From: Agarophyton chilense
Taxonomy: Eukaryota > Rhodophyta > Florideophyceae > Gracilariales > Gracilariaceae
DNA length: 64,000 bases
NCBI GenBank assembly: GCA_030374765.1
Contig: JARGXX010000088.1
Span: 1,550,001-1,614,000 of the forward strand
Direction of reading: 5' to 3'
Shown: in pieces, positions 11,224 to 20,234 of the stretch
Layout: each line of letters starts with the position of its first letter
Position numbering within the stretch: position 1 is the first letter of the stretch
Made by a program: the position numbers and the translations under genes
Notes under the pieces: generated by a model
What the model was told of the DNA's origin: nothing
The model's input: only the letters and a program-made list of their open reading frames with translations
The model's database searches: none

Positions 11224-11829
11224 TCAGGACGCGGCGGTGGAAGGGCGCGGCGGCGGGGGCGGCGTGGGGGGTGCCGACGGCGGCGGCGACGGCGGCGGCG
11301 ACGACGGAGACGACGGAGACGACGGGACGCCGCAAGGCGGGTGGTCGGCGGTGGCCGTGATGGGGGCGCAGGTGATTGGAGCGGGAGCGGGAGCGGGAGC
11401 GGGAGCGGGAGCGAAAGTGGGAGCGGGAGCGAAAGTGGGAGCGGGAACGGGAGTGGGAGCGGGGGCGGGTGGGAGAAGACGGTGCGGATGGTCGTGGCGC
11501 ACGTGCAGCTTGAGGTGGACCGGGGTGGCAAAGTTGACGTGGCAGAAGGCGCAGGGGGAGCGCCGGTGTGCGACGTCGGGCGGAGCGGAGTGTGCACCAC
11601 GGATATGATCGTTGAGGTCGACGAGATGACCAAAGCAGACGCGACAATGAGGGCAGTGATGCGGACGACGACACTCATGCACGGCGCGAATGTGCAGGTT
11701 GAACATACGGCGCGTATGGTACACGGCGTTACATTGTGCACAGCGATAATGCGGGGCGTGTTCGACGGTGGCGCGGTGAAAGACGCGCGCAGACGGATGT
11801 TCGGGCGGCGGCGATGTAGCAGTCGGCAT
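11224..11829 (-). CDS. C2H2 zinc-finger protein with three fingers
   Basis: A 201-residue protein with three C2H2 fingers: Cys30-Cys33-His46-His51, Cys59-Cys62-His75-His80 and Cys93-Cys96-His109-His114. Spacing is Cys-x2-Cys-x12-His-x4-His in all three, so all metal ligands are present. The C-terminal half is low complexity: an Ala-Pro repeat encoded by a hexanucleotide array, then Ser/Pro-rich sequence. It is probably a nuclear nucleic-acid-binding protein. No acidic activation domain or nuclear localisation signal stands out. The start is the first ATG, upstream of all fingers. Confidence 0.75.
   Translation of the reverse strand: MPTATSPPPEHPSARVFHRATVEHAPHYRCAQCNAVYHTRRMFNLHIRAVHECRRPHHCPHCRVCFGHLVDLNDHIRGAHSAPPDVAHRRSPCAFCHVNFATPVHLKLHVRHDHPHRLLPPAPAPTPVPAPTFAPAPTFAPAPAPAPAPAPITCAPITATADHPPCGVPSSPSSPSSPPPSPPPSAPPTPPPPPRPSTAAS
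11379..11470. repeat. GAGCGG hexanucleotide array inside the zinc-finger gene
   Basis: A run of about fifteen GAGCGG-type hexamers, some as GAAAGT or GAGTGG, encodes the Ala-Pro tract of the zinc-finger protein on the minus strand. Such arrays vary in length between individuals; this one changes length without shifting the frame. Confidence 0.85.
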
Positions 11830-12165
11830 GGGGCGGTGTTTCGGGGAGGAATACGTTGGTGTGAAGCAGGGGATGGAGACGAAGGAGCGGGGTTGAGGGC
11901 GGGGGCGGGGGCGGGGGGCGGGGAGGGGTTGGGCGAGAAGGTGATGCTTTTAAGCGGCGGGTGCGCATGGGTGGTTGCGGAAGGGGCGCGGCGATGCATC
12001 GGATGCACTCGAGCACGAGCACACGCGCTGGCGGCACGCGTTCAAACTCAAAAAGTTGTCACAAATAAGACGTTGAAACTTTCAACGAGCGTCGATGCAC
12101 CAAAGGCGCGCGCGCCACGTGCCAAACGCTTCTGCCTCAATCAACGGCACTGGCGCGTTGCGAAA

Positions 12166-12783
12166 ATGGCGTCATCGTCGTCGTCGTCATTGTCTCACGT
12201 CTCGTCTCACGTCTCGTCTCCCGCGTCGTCTCGCGCGTCGTCGCGATCGTCTTCATCGTCGTCGCGGGGCGTGGCGGCGCCGCTTCTGGCGGCGGCGGCG
12301 CTAGCAGCGTTTGCCGTGCGACGCGCGCGACGCGCGCTGCAACGACGGCGCACGCCGCTACACGCGCCGTACCACGCGCCGCCCAAGCCGCCGCCATCGT
12401 CGTCGTCATCGTCGCCGTCGCGCTCGCCGCCGTCGACGCCATCGCGCTCGCCGCCGTCGACGCCATCGCCGCCATCGCCGCCATCGCCGCCATCGTCGCC
12501 GTCGCCGTCGCCGCAGGTGCGCCAGGTGCAGCAGCGCGTGTTTGTGCGCGCCGCATCGCCGCTGCCGCTGCCACTGCCGCTTCCGCGGGCGCGGGCGCAG
12601 CCGCGGGCGGCGGCGGCGGCGGCGGCGGTGGCGGCGGCGCGCGGGCGCAGACGCAGGCGCAAGCGGCGACGAGTGGGTCGAGCGCCAGCAACGGCGGGCA
12701 AGTGGAACGGCGACCAAGGCGGCGACCAAGGTGACGAGCATAGCGCCGGTCTAGCGGAGCTGTTCCGGCTGTGGTCAAGTTAA
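12166..12783 (+). CDS. Hypothetical Ser/Pro-rich protein with one possible membrane segment
   Basis: A 205-residue open frame from an ATG in good context (GAAAATGGC). The N-terminus is Ser-rich (residues 3-35), then comes a hydrophobic stretch of about 15 residues rich in Ala and Leu followed by Arg-rich sequence (about 37-60), a Pro/Ser-rich middle, an Ala run and a basic region. It could be a tail-in membrane protein or organelle protein. Most of the sequence is low complexity, which makes long open frames likely by chance. Its stop overlaps the convergent gene at 12775-13833 by 9 bp. Confidence 0.4.
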   Translation: MASSSSSSLSHVSSHVSSPASSRASSRSSSSSSRGVAAPLLAAAALAAFAVRRARRALQRRRTPLHAPYHAPPKPPPSSSSSSPSRSPPSTPSRSPPSTPSPPSPPSPPSSPSPSPQVRQVQQRVFVRAASPLPLPLPLPRARAQPRAAAAAAAVAAARGRRRRRKRRRVGRAPATAGKWNGDQGGDQGDEHSAGLAELFRLWSS

Positions 12784-13833
12784 TGATGCAGGCGGCGGCG
12801 GTTGATTAGGCACAAGACGTCCGCGCACGCGACGAAACGGTCCGCGCAGGCGCTTGCGCATAGCGCACAGGCGCGCTACGCGCTCAAAGCCGCCGAAGCG
12901 CATGACGGCGTAAGAAAGGTCATTGCGTCCAAAGCGTCTGAGCTGCGCCTCAGTGGGCATCACGCGCAGTCGCGCCAATCGAGGCATGCAACACTGCACA
13001 AAGCTGTGCATCTCGCGCACCAGACGCGCCTCACACCACAGCGTTGGTGCGCCGCGTCGCGCACGCGCTCTTCGTTCGTCGCCGTCGCCGTCGCCGTCGC
13101 TATTGCCGCCGCGTGCATCAAGCCCCAGTCGCGCCGCCACGGCGGGGAAGCCACCGTGCGCTGCCACTGCGTTTGATAGTGATGACTGTCCCATTGCGAC
13201 CAGCTCGCGCGCCGTGGGCATGATGGTGCGCGCCTCGCTTCGTGCCGCCGCTGCGCGCACGCCACGTTCCACGTTGCTAAAGTCGCGCCAATAACCGCAC
13301 GGTCGTCGCGCCGCCGCGCGCTTCACCACGCGCCTCTCGCGCGACACTGGCGGCGACGACGACGGCGACGTCGAGACGCGCGTGAAAAGCGGTGCGCACA
13401 CGCCGGGGGACGACGACGACGACGACGACGAGGTCGTGGCGGTCGGCGGCGCGCGGCGCGTGTAGCGAAGCAGCGCGGCCACGCGTCGCACGCCGCCATG
13501 CTTGGCAAGCGCGGCGAGCAGATCCCCGCGACCAAGCCGCTGTAGCGTAGCGATGCGCGGCATGGTGCGCGGAGCATAGCGCAATTGCATGCCAACCTGC
13601 TCCAACTCGCGTTGCACGTTGCTAAGATCGTTCCAATACCCGTGTGGCTTTCGCGCTCGTCGCGGCGGCAAAGGCGGCGGCGACGGCGGCGGCGACGGCG
13701 GCGGCACGGCGCGGCGACGACGCGGGCTGGGGCGATGCAAGGGCGTGACGACGACGGGCGGCACGACGGGGGCGACGACGGGGGCGCGCGCGCGGCGCGT
13801 AAGCGTGCACACAACGCTGGCGACGAACGCCAT
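12775..13833 (-). CDS. GYW-repeat protein, predicted organelle-targeted
   Basis: A 352-residue protein with three copies of a module of about 55-60 residues. Each begins with a Trp (Gly-Tyr-Trp-Asn/Arg-Asp at 65-69 and 180-184; Leu-Trp at 265-266), continues through a helix, then Met-Pro-x-x-x-x-Leu, then Gly-Arg/Gln-x-x-Leu-x-x-Ala-x-x-x-(His/Phe)-Gly-Gly and Val-Ala. The modules span about 65-125, 180-240 and 265-325. I recall similar modules in proteins of plants and algae but cannot name the family with certainty. The N-terminus (1-60) is basic, lacks acidic residues and is Pro/Ala/Val-rich, like a transit peptide. Ser-rich and Asp-Gly repeats link the modules. The first ATG was taken as the start. 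Confidence 0.6.
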   Translation of the reverse strand: MAFVASVVCTLTRRARAPVVAPVVPPVVVTPLHRPSPRRRRAVPPPSPPPSPPPLPPRRARKPHGYWNDLSNVQRELEQVGMQLRYAPRTMPRIATLQRLGRGDLLAALAKHGGVRRVAALLRYTRRAPPTATTSSSSSSSSPGVCAPLFTRVSTSPSSSPPVSRERRVVKRAAARRPCGYWRDFSNVERGVRAAAARSEARTIMPTARELVAMGQSSLSNAVAAHGGFPAVAARLGLDARGGNSDGDGDGDERRARARRGAPTLWCEARLVREMHSFVQCCMPRLARLRVMPTEAQLRRFGRNDLSYAVMRFGGFERVARLCAMRKRLRGPFRRVRGRLVPNQPPPPASLT

Positions 13834-14036
13834 GCGCGACGAAGGAGAGAAAAGCAGGGGGGGGCAACGCACGAGGTGGCGACGGGGAACAAGAGCGACA
13901 AGGTAAATGTAAATGTATGTAGATACAGTACGATTAGGTTTGCGAGGGCGAGCTCAGCGCACACGCGCTGATAGCGACGGTGCGGTGTGAAAGGAGGCAC
14001 TTTTTAGCGTAGTAAAATAATTATGTAAGTTAACGT

Positions 14037-14801
14037 CTATTCCTTGTACGGGCGTAGCAGCGCGGCGAGCTTGTCATAGCCGCAGCGCTTGGCCTCTGCG
14101 GCGGGGGTGATGCCCCAACGGTCGACGCGACGCGCGTCGGCTCCAGCGCTGAGCAAGTAGAGCGCAAGCGACGCGTCGCCATTAACAGCGGCAAAGTGCA
14201 ACGGTGTACGAGCGTCTGCGTTAGTAAAGTTAACATTCGCACCAAACTGACGCACCAACTGTTGCGTAGCGCGCAAGTTACGCGTTGCAGCCGCACATAA
14301 CAAGTCGCGACCCCAACAATAAGCCGGCTCCACGCATACGGCGGGTAACACGTCGCACAACACATCCACAGCAACTCGCGGCGCAACCAACGAAGGGTGA
14401 TGATGATTATGGTCATCAGCACGATGGTCCCACGCCACCAGCTCGCGCAACGCGAGCGTACGACCGGCTGCAACAGCGTCATGCACACAGGTACGACCGA
14501 AACGATCCTTTTGTGAGCAATCAGCGCCAGCAGCAAGTAACTCACGCACAACGGGGGCGTGGCCCTCACTACAGGCGATATGCAAAGCGGTGCGACCGTC
14601 ATAGTCGCTAAAGTTTGCCAGCATGGCGCGTTGTGCTGGAGAGGTGGCATGTAACAAGCGACGCACGCGCTGCACATCGGCTGCAGCGGCGGCGCTGATG
14701 AGCGCGAATCCGTCGCGTTGTGCGTCGCGCGGCGCGTCGCATGGAGACGGCGACGACGACGACGACGACGGCGGCTGCGAGTTGGAAGCCAGACGCGTCA
14801 T
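14037..14801 (-). CDS. Ankyrin repeat protein
   Basis: A 254-residue protein with about five ankyrin repeats. Clear copies include Asp-Gly-Arg-Thr-Ala-Leu-His-Ile-Ala-Cys-Ser-Glu-Gly-His (middle) and Ala-Arg-Thr-Pro-Leu-His-Phe-Ala-Ala-Val-Asn-Gly (C-terminal third), with the Ala-Gly-Ala-Asp turn present several times. One repeat is interrupted by a His/Asp-rich insertion. The N-terminal 25 residues are Ser/Pro-rich. The frame stays open further upstream to 15155, but only through a minisatellite and without an ATG, so the first ATG is preferred. The role, presumably protein binding, cannot be inferred further. Confidence 0.7.
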   Translation of the reverse strand: MTRLASNSQPPSSSSSSPSPCDAPRDAQRDGFALISAAAAADVQRVRRLLHATSPAQRAMLANFSDYDGRTALHIACSEGHAPVVRELLAAGADCSQKDRFGRTCVHDAVAAGRTLALRELVAWDHRADDHNHHHPSLVAPRVAVDVLCDVLPAVCVEPAYCWGRDLLCAAATRNLRATQQLVRQFGANVNFTNADARTPLHFAAVNGDASLALYLLSAGADARRVDRWGITPAAEAKRCGYDKLAALLRPYKE

Positions 14802-14906
14802 GGGGCGCGCGGCGCGTGCGCTCGGCGTGGCGGGCAAGGCGGGCAACGGCGGTGGATGGGGAGCGGCCGTGGTGGCGGAGAAGGAGGTGGGGACGAAGAC
14901 GGCGGT

Positions 14907-15000
14907 GGTAGTGACGATGGTGGTAATGACGATGGTGGTAGTGACGATGGTGGTGGTGACGATGGTGGTAGTAACGATGGTGGTGGTGACGATGGTAGCG
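14907..15000. repeat. GTAGTGACGATGGTG minisatellite
   Basis: About six imperfect units of 15 bp (GTAGTGACGATGGTG and variants) lie 105-200 bp upstream of the ankyrin gene start. On the minus strand the open frame through it would encode a Thr/Ile-Val repeat; I treat this as 5' non-coding. Confidence 0.8.
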
Positions 15001-15211
15001 CAACGAGCAAACAAGAAGGGCGCAATGGCGCGTGCGCGCGCGTTGATCAACAACGTGAAGGTGAACTTGCCGGGCAGCGTGCCTGACTCGGGCGGCACTG
15101 TCGCGGCGCAGCGGAGGCGCGCGAATGGGCGCGCGCGCGTGTGACACAAAAACACAAAAGCGCGTCGCCGCCGCCGCCGCCACTGCTGCCAACCGCAGCC
15201 ACGCGTGCCTT

Positions 15212-15221
15212 GTCACGTGAC
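15212..15221. promoter_or_regulatory. GTCACGTGAC palindrome
   Basis: A perfect 10-bp palindrome around CACGTG, about 410 bp upstream of the ankyrin gene; two more GCCACGTGCG sequences follow at about 15309-15330. It matches the core seen upstream of the ARMC1-like gene. Confidence 0.35.
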
Positions 15222-15404
15222 GCCACGCCACTCCCCCCACCATGCCGCCTTTTTTTCTCTCTCTCACATCATTCGAAGTTCGAACCGTTCCAAAGGCACA
15301 GTGGAAGCGCCACGTGCGTGCCACGTGCGCTGCGTGTGCATGCCGCTGCAACTTTTGCGTTTCGCTTCCACTTTGCGCTTCACTTTTCTTTTGTTTCGCT
15401 TCCC

Positions 15405-15582
15405 ACTTTGCGCTCGCTTCGTTTAGAGCGCCTAGCAAACTCCCACCTTTCGCTTCCACCTCGCGCTTCGTTCGGAGCGCCTGGCTAACTCCCACCTTTC
15501 GCGTCCACTTTGCGCTTCGTTTAGAGGCTGGCAAATTCTCACCTTTCGCTTGCACCTTTCGCTTGCACCTTTCGCTTCCACT
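15405..15582. repeat. About 60-bp tandem repeat between the ankyrin and SCO1 genes
   Basis: Three imperfect units share the order GCGCTTCGTT, AGAGCGCCTGGC, ACTCCCACCTTTCGC. The array ends in three short CACCTTTCGCTT copies just before the SCO1 stop codon, so it forms the SCO1 3' flank. The wider stretch 14802-15586 holds no other gene that I recognise. Confidence 0.75.
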
Positions 15583-15586
15583 GCGC

Positions 15587-16545
15587 TCAGCGTCGCGCCT
15601 TGCGCCACGCGAGCATCTGCGCGCGCACGCGCCCCGCCATCTCGCCCGCGCTCGTGTTACGCCCGTAGAACTCCACAAACTCGCCATCGGGGTCCATGAG
15701 GTACGTGATGATGGAGTGATCCACTAGATAGTCGTCATCGTCTCCGTCGTCGCGACTGTAGTACACACGGTACTGTCGCGCCATGTGAGCCACCTGCTGT
15801 TCACTCCCGCTCAGTCCCACGAAAGCTGTGTGAAACCCTTTCGCATACTCGTCTGCGCGCCGTGCGTCGTCGCGTCCCACATCCACTGTCACAAACACCG
15901 GCGCCACAGCGCCCTTCTCGTGCGCCACGCGCACCCCGCCGCGCTCCAGCTCGCGCAGTGCCTCTGCCACCTTGGTCATCTCCGCCGGGCAGATGTCCGG
16001 ACACATGGTGAATCCAAAGTACACCACGCTCCACCGTCCGCCCAGCATCTCATCCGTGAAAGCGTTCCCGCGCGCATCCACCAATTCGAACGGTCCGCCA
16101 ATCGCCGCCTTTCCCACCGTCTTACGTGCTGTCACGGCTGCGTTCGCGCCATATCTCCCGCTCCCCCTGTCAGAAGCGCTGTTGTCGTCCTTGTCGCCCG
16201 CCTTTCGCTCGTATCGGCGCGTGAACACGTACCTTTGATCTGTCGCTCGCGCTCGCGCGCATAGTATAGAAGCGCTCCCGTGCCCACCGCCCCGCACAAC
16301 GCCAGTGTGCGCCACGTCACCGGGCCGCCCACGCGCCGCCGCGCGCCTTCGCCGCCGCCTTCGCCGCCGCCTTTGTCACCGCCTTTGTCACCGCCCTTGT
16401 CACCGCCCTTGTCACCGCCGTTGCCACCGTCTTCGCGGCCGCGGCGCGCGAGCGGCGCCGCGGCGTACAGGCGTGGCGTCCCGTGCAGCTGCCGCACGGG
16501 CGCGCGCGCCGCCGCGCGTACTACTCGCATCATGTGAGCCATCAT
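15587..16545 (-). CDS. SCO1: SCO1-type copper chaperone for cytochrome c oxidase, two exons
   Basis: Exons at 16545-16233 and 16128-15587 give a 284-residue protein. The N-terminus is Arg/Ala-rich without acidic residues, as in mitochondrial presequences, followed by a Gly-Asp-Lys repeat and one membrane segment (about 80-95). The thioredoxin-like SCO domain holds Cys-Pro-Asp-Ile-Cys-Pro (Cys147, Cys151) and the distal copper ligand His242 in Val-Asp-His-Ser, so all three copper ligands are present. SCO proteins deliver copper to the CuA site of COX2 in the inner membrane. Two ATGs lie at 16545 and 16542; the first was taken. It is divergent to LeuRS. Confidence 0.9.
16129..16232 (-). other. 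Spliceosomal intron in SCO1
   Basis: On the coding strand the intron begins GTACGT and ends GACAG. It lies between the membrane segment and the conserved Gly-Lys-Ala-Ala-Ile-Gly-Gly-Pro-Phe start of the SCO domain. Removing it joins two frames in phase 1 and restores the expected family spacing. Length is 104 bp. Confidence 0.85.
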
Positions 16546-16687
16546 GCACCGTCGTCGACGACCGTCCGCGGCGCGACTCTTTGACACTTTTCGCGCCGCC
16601 ACGCCTTTGCGCAAGTTTTTTTCCGCCGTGCGCACGTGCGCTATCACCGAGATGATCACACGTCATACGTGCCCGCCGCGCGTGTCG

Positions 16688-16706
16688 TGACGTCAGTGCT
16701 GACGTC
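16688..16706. promoter_or_regulatory. Paired TGACGT sites in the SCO1-LeuRS divergent promoter
   Basis: The palindrome TGACGTCA (16688-16695) is followed five bases later by TGACGTC (16700-16706). Together with nearby ACACGTCA and ACACGTTAG they form a cluster of ACGT cores, typical of bZIP binding sites. The whole gap between the two start codons is 383 bp. Confidence 0.4.
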
Positions 16707-16900
16707 TAACATGTCCAGCTGACACGTTAGTCAACGTCAACCGTCGCACACGCCCCCACCACCGCCCGCCGTGCTGCTCTTCTCTCTCTCAACAACAAAG
16801 CTAAATACTCTGTACATGCTCTAGCTAGCTCTCTCTATAGATACCAACCGTGGTCGCACGCCACCGCCGTCGTCCACCCCCATTATTCCACCAACTCCCT

Positions 16901-16926
16901 CCCCCCCCCCCCCCCCCCCCCCCCAG
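16901..16926 (+). other. C24 tract ending in AG, next to the LeuRS start codon
   Basis: Twenty-four consecutive C, then AG, then CC and the LeuRS ATG at 16929. A long pyrimidine run followed by AG looks like a 3' splice acceptor, so it could end a 5' leader intron or mark a trans-splice site. It could equally be a simple C microsatellite, and similar C runs occur at 32477 and 34275. Confidence 0.4.
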
Positions 16927-16928
16927 CC

Positions 16929-19900
16929 ATGTCCACCGCCCGCAGAGACCACCTCATGCGCATCCAGCACCACGCGCAGCAAAAATGGCAAGCCATGCGT
17001 ATCTTCGAGCACGATGCGCCCGTCCCCGATCCGGAAAAGCCCCCACAACCCAAGTTCCTCGTCACCTTTCCTTACCCCTACTGCAACGGCTTCCTGCACA
17101 TCGGCCACGCCTTCACCATCTCCAAGGCCGACTTTGTCGTCGGTTATAAGCGCATGAAGGGCTTCAACTGCCTCTATCCCTTCGGCTTCCACTGCACCGG
17201 CATGCCCATCCAAACCTGTGCCGTCAAACTCGCAAACGAAATTCGTACATACGGCTGCCCCCCCGTGTTTCCGCCCGAACCAGACCAGAACTCCGCGAAG
17301 GAGCTCAGCGTCAGCATGCACCACCGCCACCACGACGGCGACGATGACAAGTCCAAGCGAAAAAAAGGAAAACTGGCCGCCAAAACCAGCAAGGCCAAGT
17401 ACCAGTGGCAAATCCTCCAGGAAAGCGGCATCGACCCCGGAATGCTCCCCAAGTTTGCAAACCCTCTGGAATGGCTCAAATACTTTCCGCGCCAAAACGT
17501 CACCGATCTCACCAACTTTGGACTCAAGACTGACTGGCGCCGCTCTTTCATCACCACCGACGTCAATCCGTACTACGACTCCTTCATTCGCTGGCAGTTT
17601 AGAAAGCTCCGTCAGTACAACAAGATCAAGTTTGGCAAGCGAAACGCCGTGTACTCCCCGATTGACCAACAGCCGTGCGCCGATCACGACCGCGCCTCTG
17701 GGGAGGGCGTGCAGCCCCAGGAATACACTCTCATCAAAATGAAGCTTCTCGAGCTGCCCAAAATTCCCAATGCATCGCAACTCTTTGCCGATAAGGACGT
17801 TTACCTGCCTGCCGCCACTCTGCGCCCCGAGACTATGTACGGCCAGACCAATTGCTGGGTTCTGCCCACTGGTGAGTACTCGGCTTACCAACTGGCCAAT
17901 GGAGAGGTATACATCGCATCAAAGCACTCGGCACGCAATATGGCTTATCAGCACTTTTTCGACGAGTTTGGAAAGATGACCGAGATTTGCACCCTCGAAG
18001 GCTCGCATTTGATTGGACTCCCCGTTAAAGCACCGCTAGCGCAGTACGATCACATTTACGTCCTTCCACTTCTCACCGTGAGCATGACAAAGGGAACCGG
18101 TATTGTCACATCGGTGCCAAGTGATGCCCCTGATGATTACAGGGGCCTCATGGATCTCAAAGAAAAAGATGCGCTGCGCGCCAAGTTCGATCTCAAGGAC
18201 CAGTGGGTCCTTCCTTTCGAGCCGATTGCTATTATCCAAACCCCTGGCTTTGGAGACCTAGCTGCTGTGGAAGCTTGTGCGCGCCACAAGATTCGGAGTC
18301 AAAACGACAAGGATGCGCTAGCGCGCGCGAAAGAGGAGGTGTACAAGGCTGGGTTTTACAACGGCACCATGCTTGTGGGTGAAATGGCCGGTGAGCCGGT
18401 CATGAACGCAAAAACAAGGATTCGTGATTATCTCATCAGCTCTGGAATGGCCCAAAAGTACTCGGAGCCGGAGAAGAAGGTAATGAGTCGAAGCGGTGAT
18501 GAATGCGTAGTGGCACTCTGTGATCAATGGTATCTGGAGTATGGGGAGCCCGGGTGGCGGGCTCAAGTGAAGAAATGCCTTGACAAAATGAACTTGTACG
18601 CTGACGAGACTCGGAACGGGTTTGAGGCGGTACTTGACTGGTTGAAGGAATGGGCGTGTTCCAGACAATTTGGACTGGGAACCAAGTTGCCGTGGGACGA
18701 GAGTTGGCTCATTGAGTCCCTTTCCGATTCCACAATCTATATGGCCTTTTACACAGTGGCACATCTTCTTCAGGGTGGTACAGACAACCTAGATGGGCAC
18801 CGCGTCGGGCCGTCCGGCCTTCCTCCTTCAGCAGTGAACGACGACTTTTGGGACTTTGTGATATTGGACAAGGGCAGTGTTTCGGACTTTCCAGATCTCG
18901 ACGCCGACATGTTGCTGAGGATGAGAAGGGAGTTTTCGTATTGGTATCCGGTCGACCTTCGAGTGTCGGGAAAAGACCTTGTCGGTAATCACCTGACGTT
19001 TTTCATCTACAACCATGTGGCAATCTTTCCCGAGCAGCATTGGCCGAGGGGGATCAGAGTGAATGGGCACGCACTGCTCAACGCCGAGAAGATGTCGAAA
19101 AGCACGGGAAACTTTTTGACTCTGAGGGATGCCATTGCAAAGTACACAGCAGACGGTGTGCGCTTCGCGCTGGCAGATGCATCTGATACCGTTGAAGATG
19201 CCAACGTGGCAATGAAGACGGCAGATGACGCCATTCTCAAGTTGTGGACGCTTGTTGACCTAGTTGAGGAAGCAGTGGAGAACATCGACAAGATGGTAAC
19301 TGGGCCGCTGTCAAGGTTTGCTGACCGGGTCTTCTCCAACCAGCTGAACCGGCAGCTTCGTCTCACGGAAGCCGCCTACGAGCAAGCTATGTTCCGGGAA
19401 GCTGTGAAAACTGGATTCTTCGAGATCATGAACGACATGGGAAAGTACAGGGAGGCAGTTGGTGCCGACAAGTCCTCACGAGTGGCCTCCACCCTTCCAA
19501 AAATGCATCGGGATGTCTTTTTGCAGTTTTCTTTATACCTCACTGTTGCTATTGCTCCGATTTGCCCGCACACCGCAGAGCACTTATGGGGATTGGTTGA
19601 GCCTATTCTAACCGAGCGAGACGGAGTTTCTCTCGGCGAGTCTATTATGCACGTACAATGGCCGGCATCAGAAGAACCAGACGAGTCGCTTCTGGCGGCA
19701 GCAAACTATGTCAATGAAACGCTATCGAGAATCCGAATGGCGATTCTGAAGCCTGCCAAAAAGAAGAAGAATGCTGCACCGCCTAAGAAGCCATCAAAGG
19801 TCACAATCTTTACATGCAAGGACGTTCCGAAATGGCAACAGGTCGTAACCGACTTCCTGAAAGAAAACTTTGATAAAGAAGCTTGGGAGCTGTCAAGAAA

Positions 19901-20234
19901 AGAAAATCCAAGGGATTCGAAAGCGTGGTGGACATACCCTGCCGACACTCCGAAAAGAGTGGTTGGTTCTCTGCCGCCAAGTGAAAAAAAGAACAAGAAG
20001 CTTATGCCATTCCTTGCAATGGTAAGGAAGGAAGTGGAGACAAGCGGTCCGAGTGCTCTTGACAGAACTTTAAAGTTCAACGAACAGGAGGTGTTGACGG
20101 AGAACCTGGAGCAAATCAGATCCCAACTTTCGACTTTTGGAATAACTGCAGTGGATGCTGGCGACTCTAGCAATGCACCCAGTACTTCTTCTGGAGATGC
20201 CGTACCTGGAGCGCCGATATTCGCTCTGTCGTAG
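16929..20234 (+). CDS. Leucyl-tRNA synthetase, cytosolic (eukaryal/archaeal type)
   Basis: A 1101-residue class I synthetase that charges tRNA-Leu. The His-Ile-Gly-His signature is at residues 57-60 and Lys-Met-Ser-Lys-Ser at 721-725, with a large inserted editing (CP1) domain between them. A Trp-Ala-Cys-Ser-Arg stretch precedes the C-terminal half of the catalytic core. The length and the C-terminal extension (from about 900) match cytosolic LeuRS of eukaryotes, not the shorter bacterial form. No transit peptide is seen. A lysine-rich insert near residue 140 (Lys-Ser-Lys-Arg-Lys-Lys-Gly-Lys) is unusual. No intron is seen. Base composition falls from strongly C-ending codons at the 5' end to mixed codons at the 3' end. 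Confidence 0.97.
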   Translation: MSTARRDHLMRIQHHAQQKWQAMRIFEHDAPVPDPEKPPQPKFLVTFPYPYCNGFLHIGHAFTISKADFVVGYKRMKGFNCLYPFGFHCTGMPIQTCAVKLANEIRTYGCPPVFPPEPDQNSAKELSVSMHHRHHDGDDDKSKRKKGKLAAKTSKAKYQWQILQESGIDPGMLPKFANPLEWLKYFPRQNVTDLTNFGLKTDWRRSFITTDVNPYYDSFIRWQFRKLRQYNKIKFGKRNAVYSPIDQQPCADHDRASGEGVQPQEYTLIKMKLLELPKIPNASQLFADKDVYLPAATLRPETMYGQTNCWVLPTGEYSAYQLANGEVYIASKHSARNMAYQHFFDEFGKMTEICTLEGSHLIGLPVKAPLAQYDHIYVLPLLTVSMTKGTGIVTSVPSDAPDDYRGLMDLKEKDALRAKFDLKDQWVLPFEPIAIIQTPGFGDLAAVEACARHKIRSQNDKDALARAKEEVYKAGFYNGTMLVGEMAGEPVMNAKTRIRDYLISSGMAQKYSEPEKKVMSRSGDECVVALCDQWYLEYGEPGWRAQVKKCLDKMNLYADETRNGFEAVLDWLKEWACSRQFGLGTKLPWDESWLIESLSDSTIYMAFYTVAHLLQGGTDNLDGHRVGPSGLPPSAVNDDFWDFVILDKGSVSDFPDLDADMLLRMRREFSYWYPVDLRVSGKDLVGNHLTFFIYNHVAIFPEQHWPRGIRVNGHALLNAEKMSKSTGNFLTLRDAIAKYTADGVRFALADASDTVEDANVAMKTADDAILKLWTLVDLVEEAVENIDKMVTGPLSRFADRVFSNQLNRQLRLTEAAYEQAMFREAVKTGFFEIMNDMGKYREAVGADKSSRVASTLPKMHRDVFLQFSLYLTVAIAPICPHTAEHLWGLVEPILTERDGVSLGESIMHVQWPASEEPDESLLAAANYVNETLSRIRMAILKPAKKKKNAAPPKKPSKVTIFTCKDVPKWQQVVTDFLKENFDKEAWELSRKENPRDSKAWWTYPADTPKRVVGSLPPSEKKNKKLMPFLAMVRKEVETSGPSALDRTLKFNEQEVLTENLEQIRSQLSTFGITAVDAGDSSNAPSTSSGDAVPGAPIFALS

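Noticed and set aside
12311-12754. Arg-rich frames over the hypothetical gene at 12166
   Set aside because: Shifted readings of simple CGC/GCC repeats.
16821-17891. Long minus-strand open frame opposite LeuRS
   Set aside because: It is the complement of strongly C-ending LeuRS codons and has no motif.
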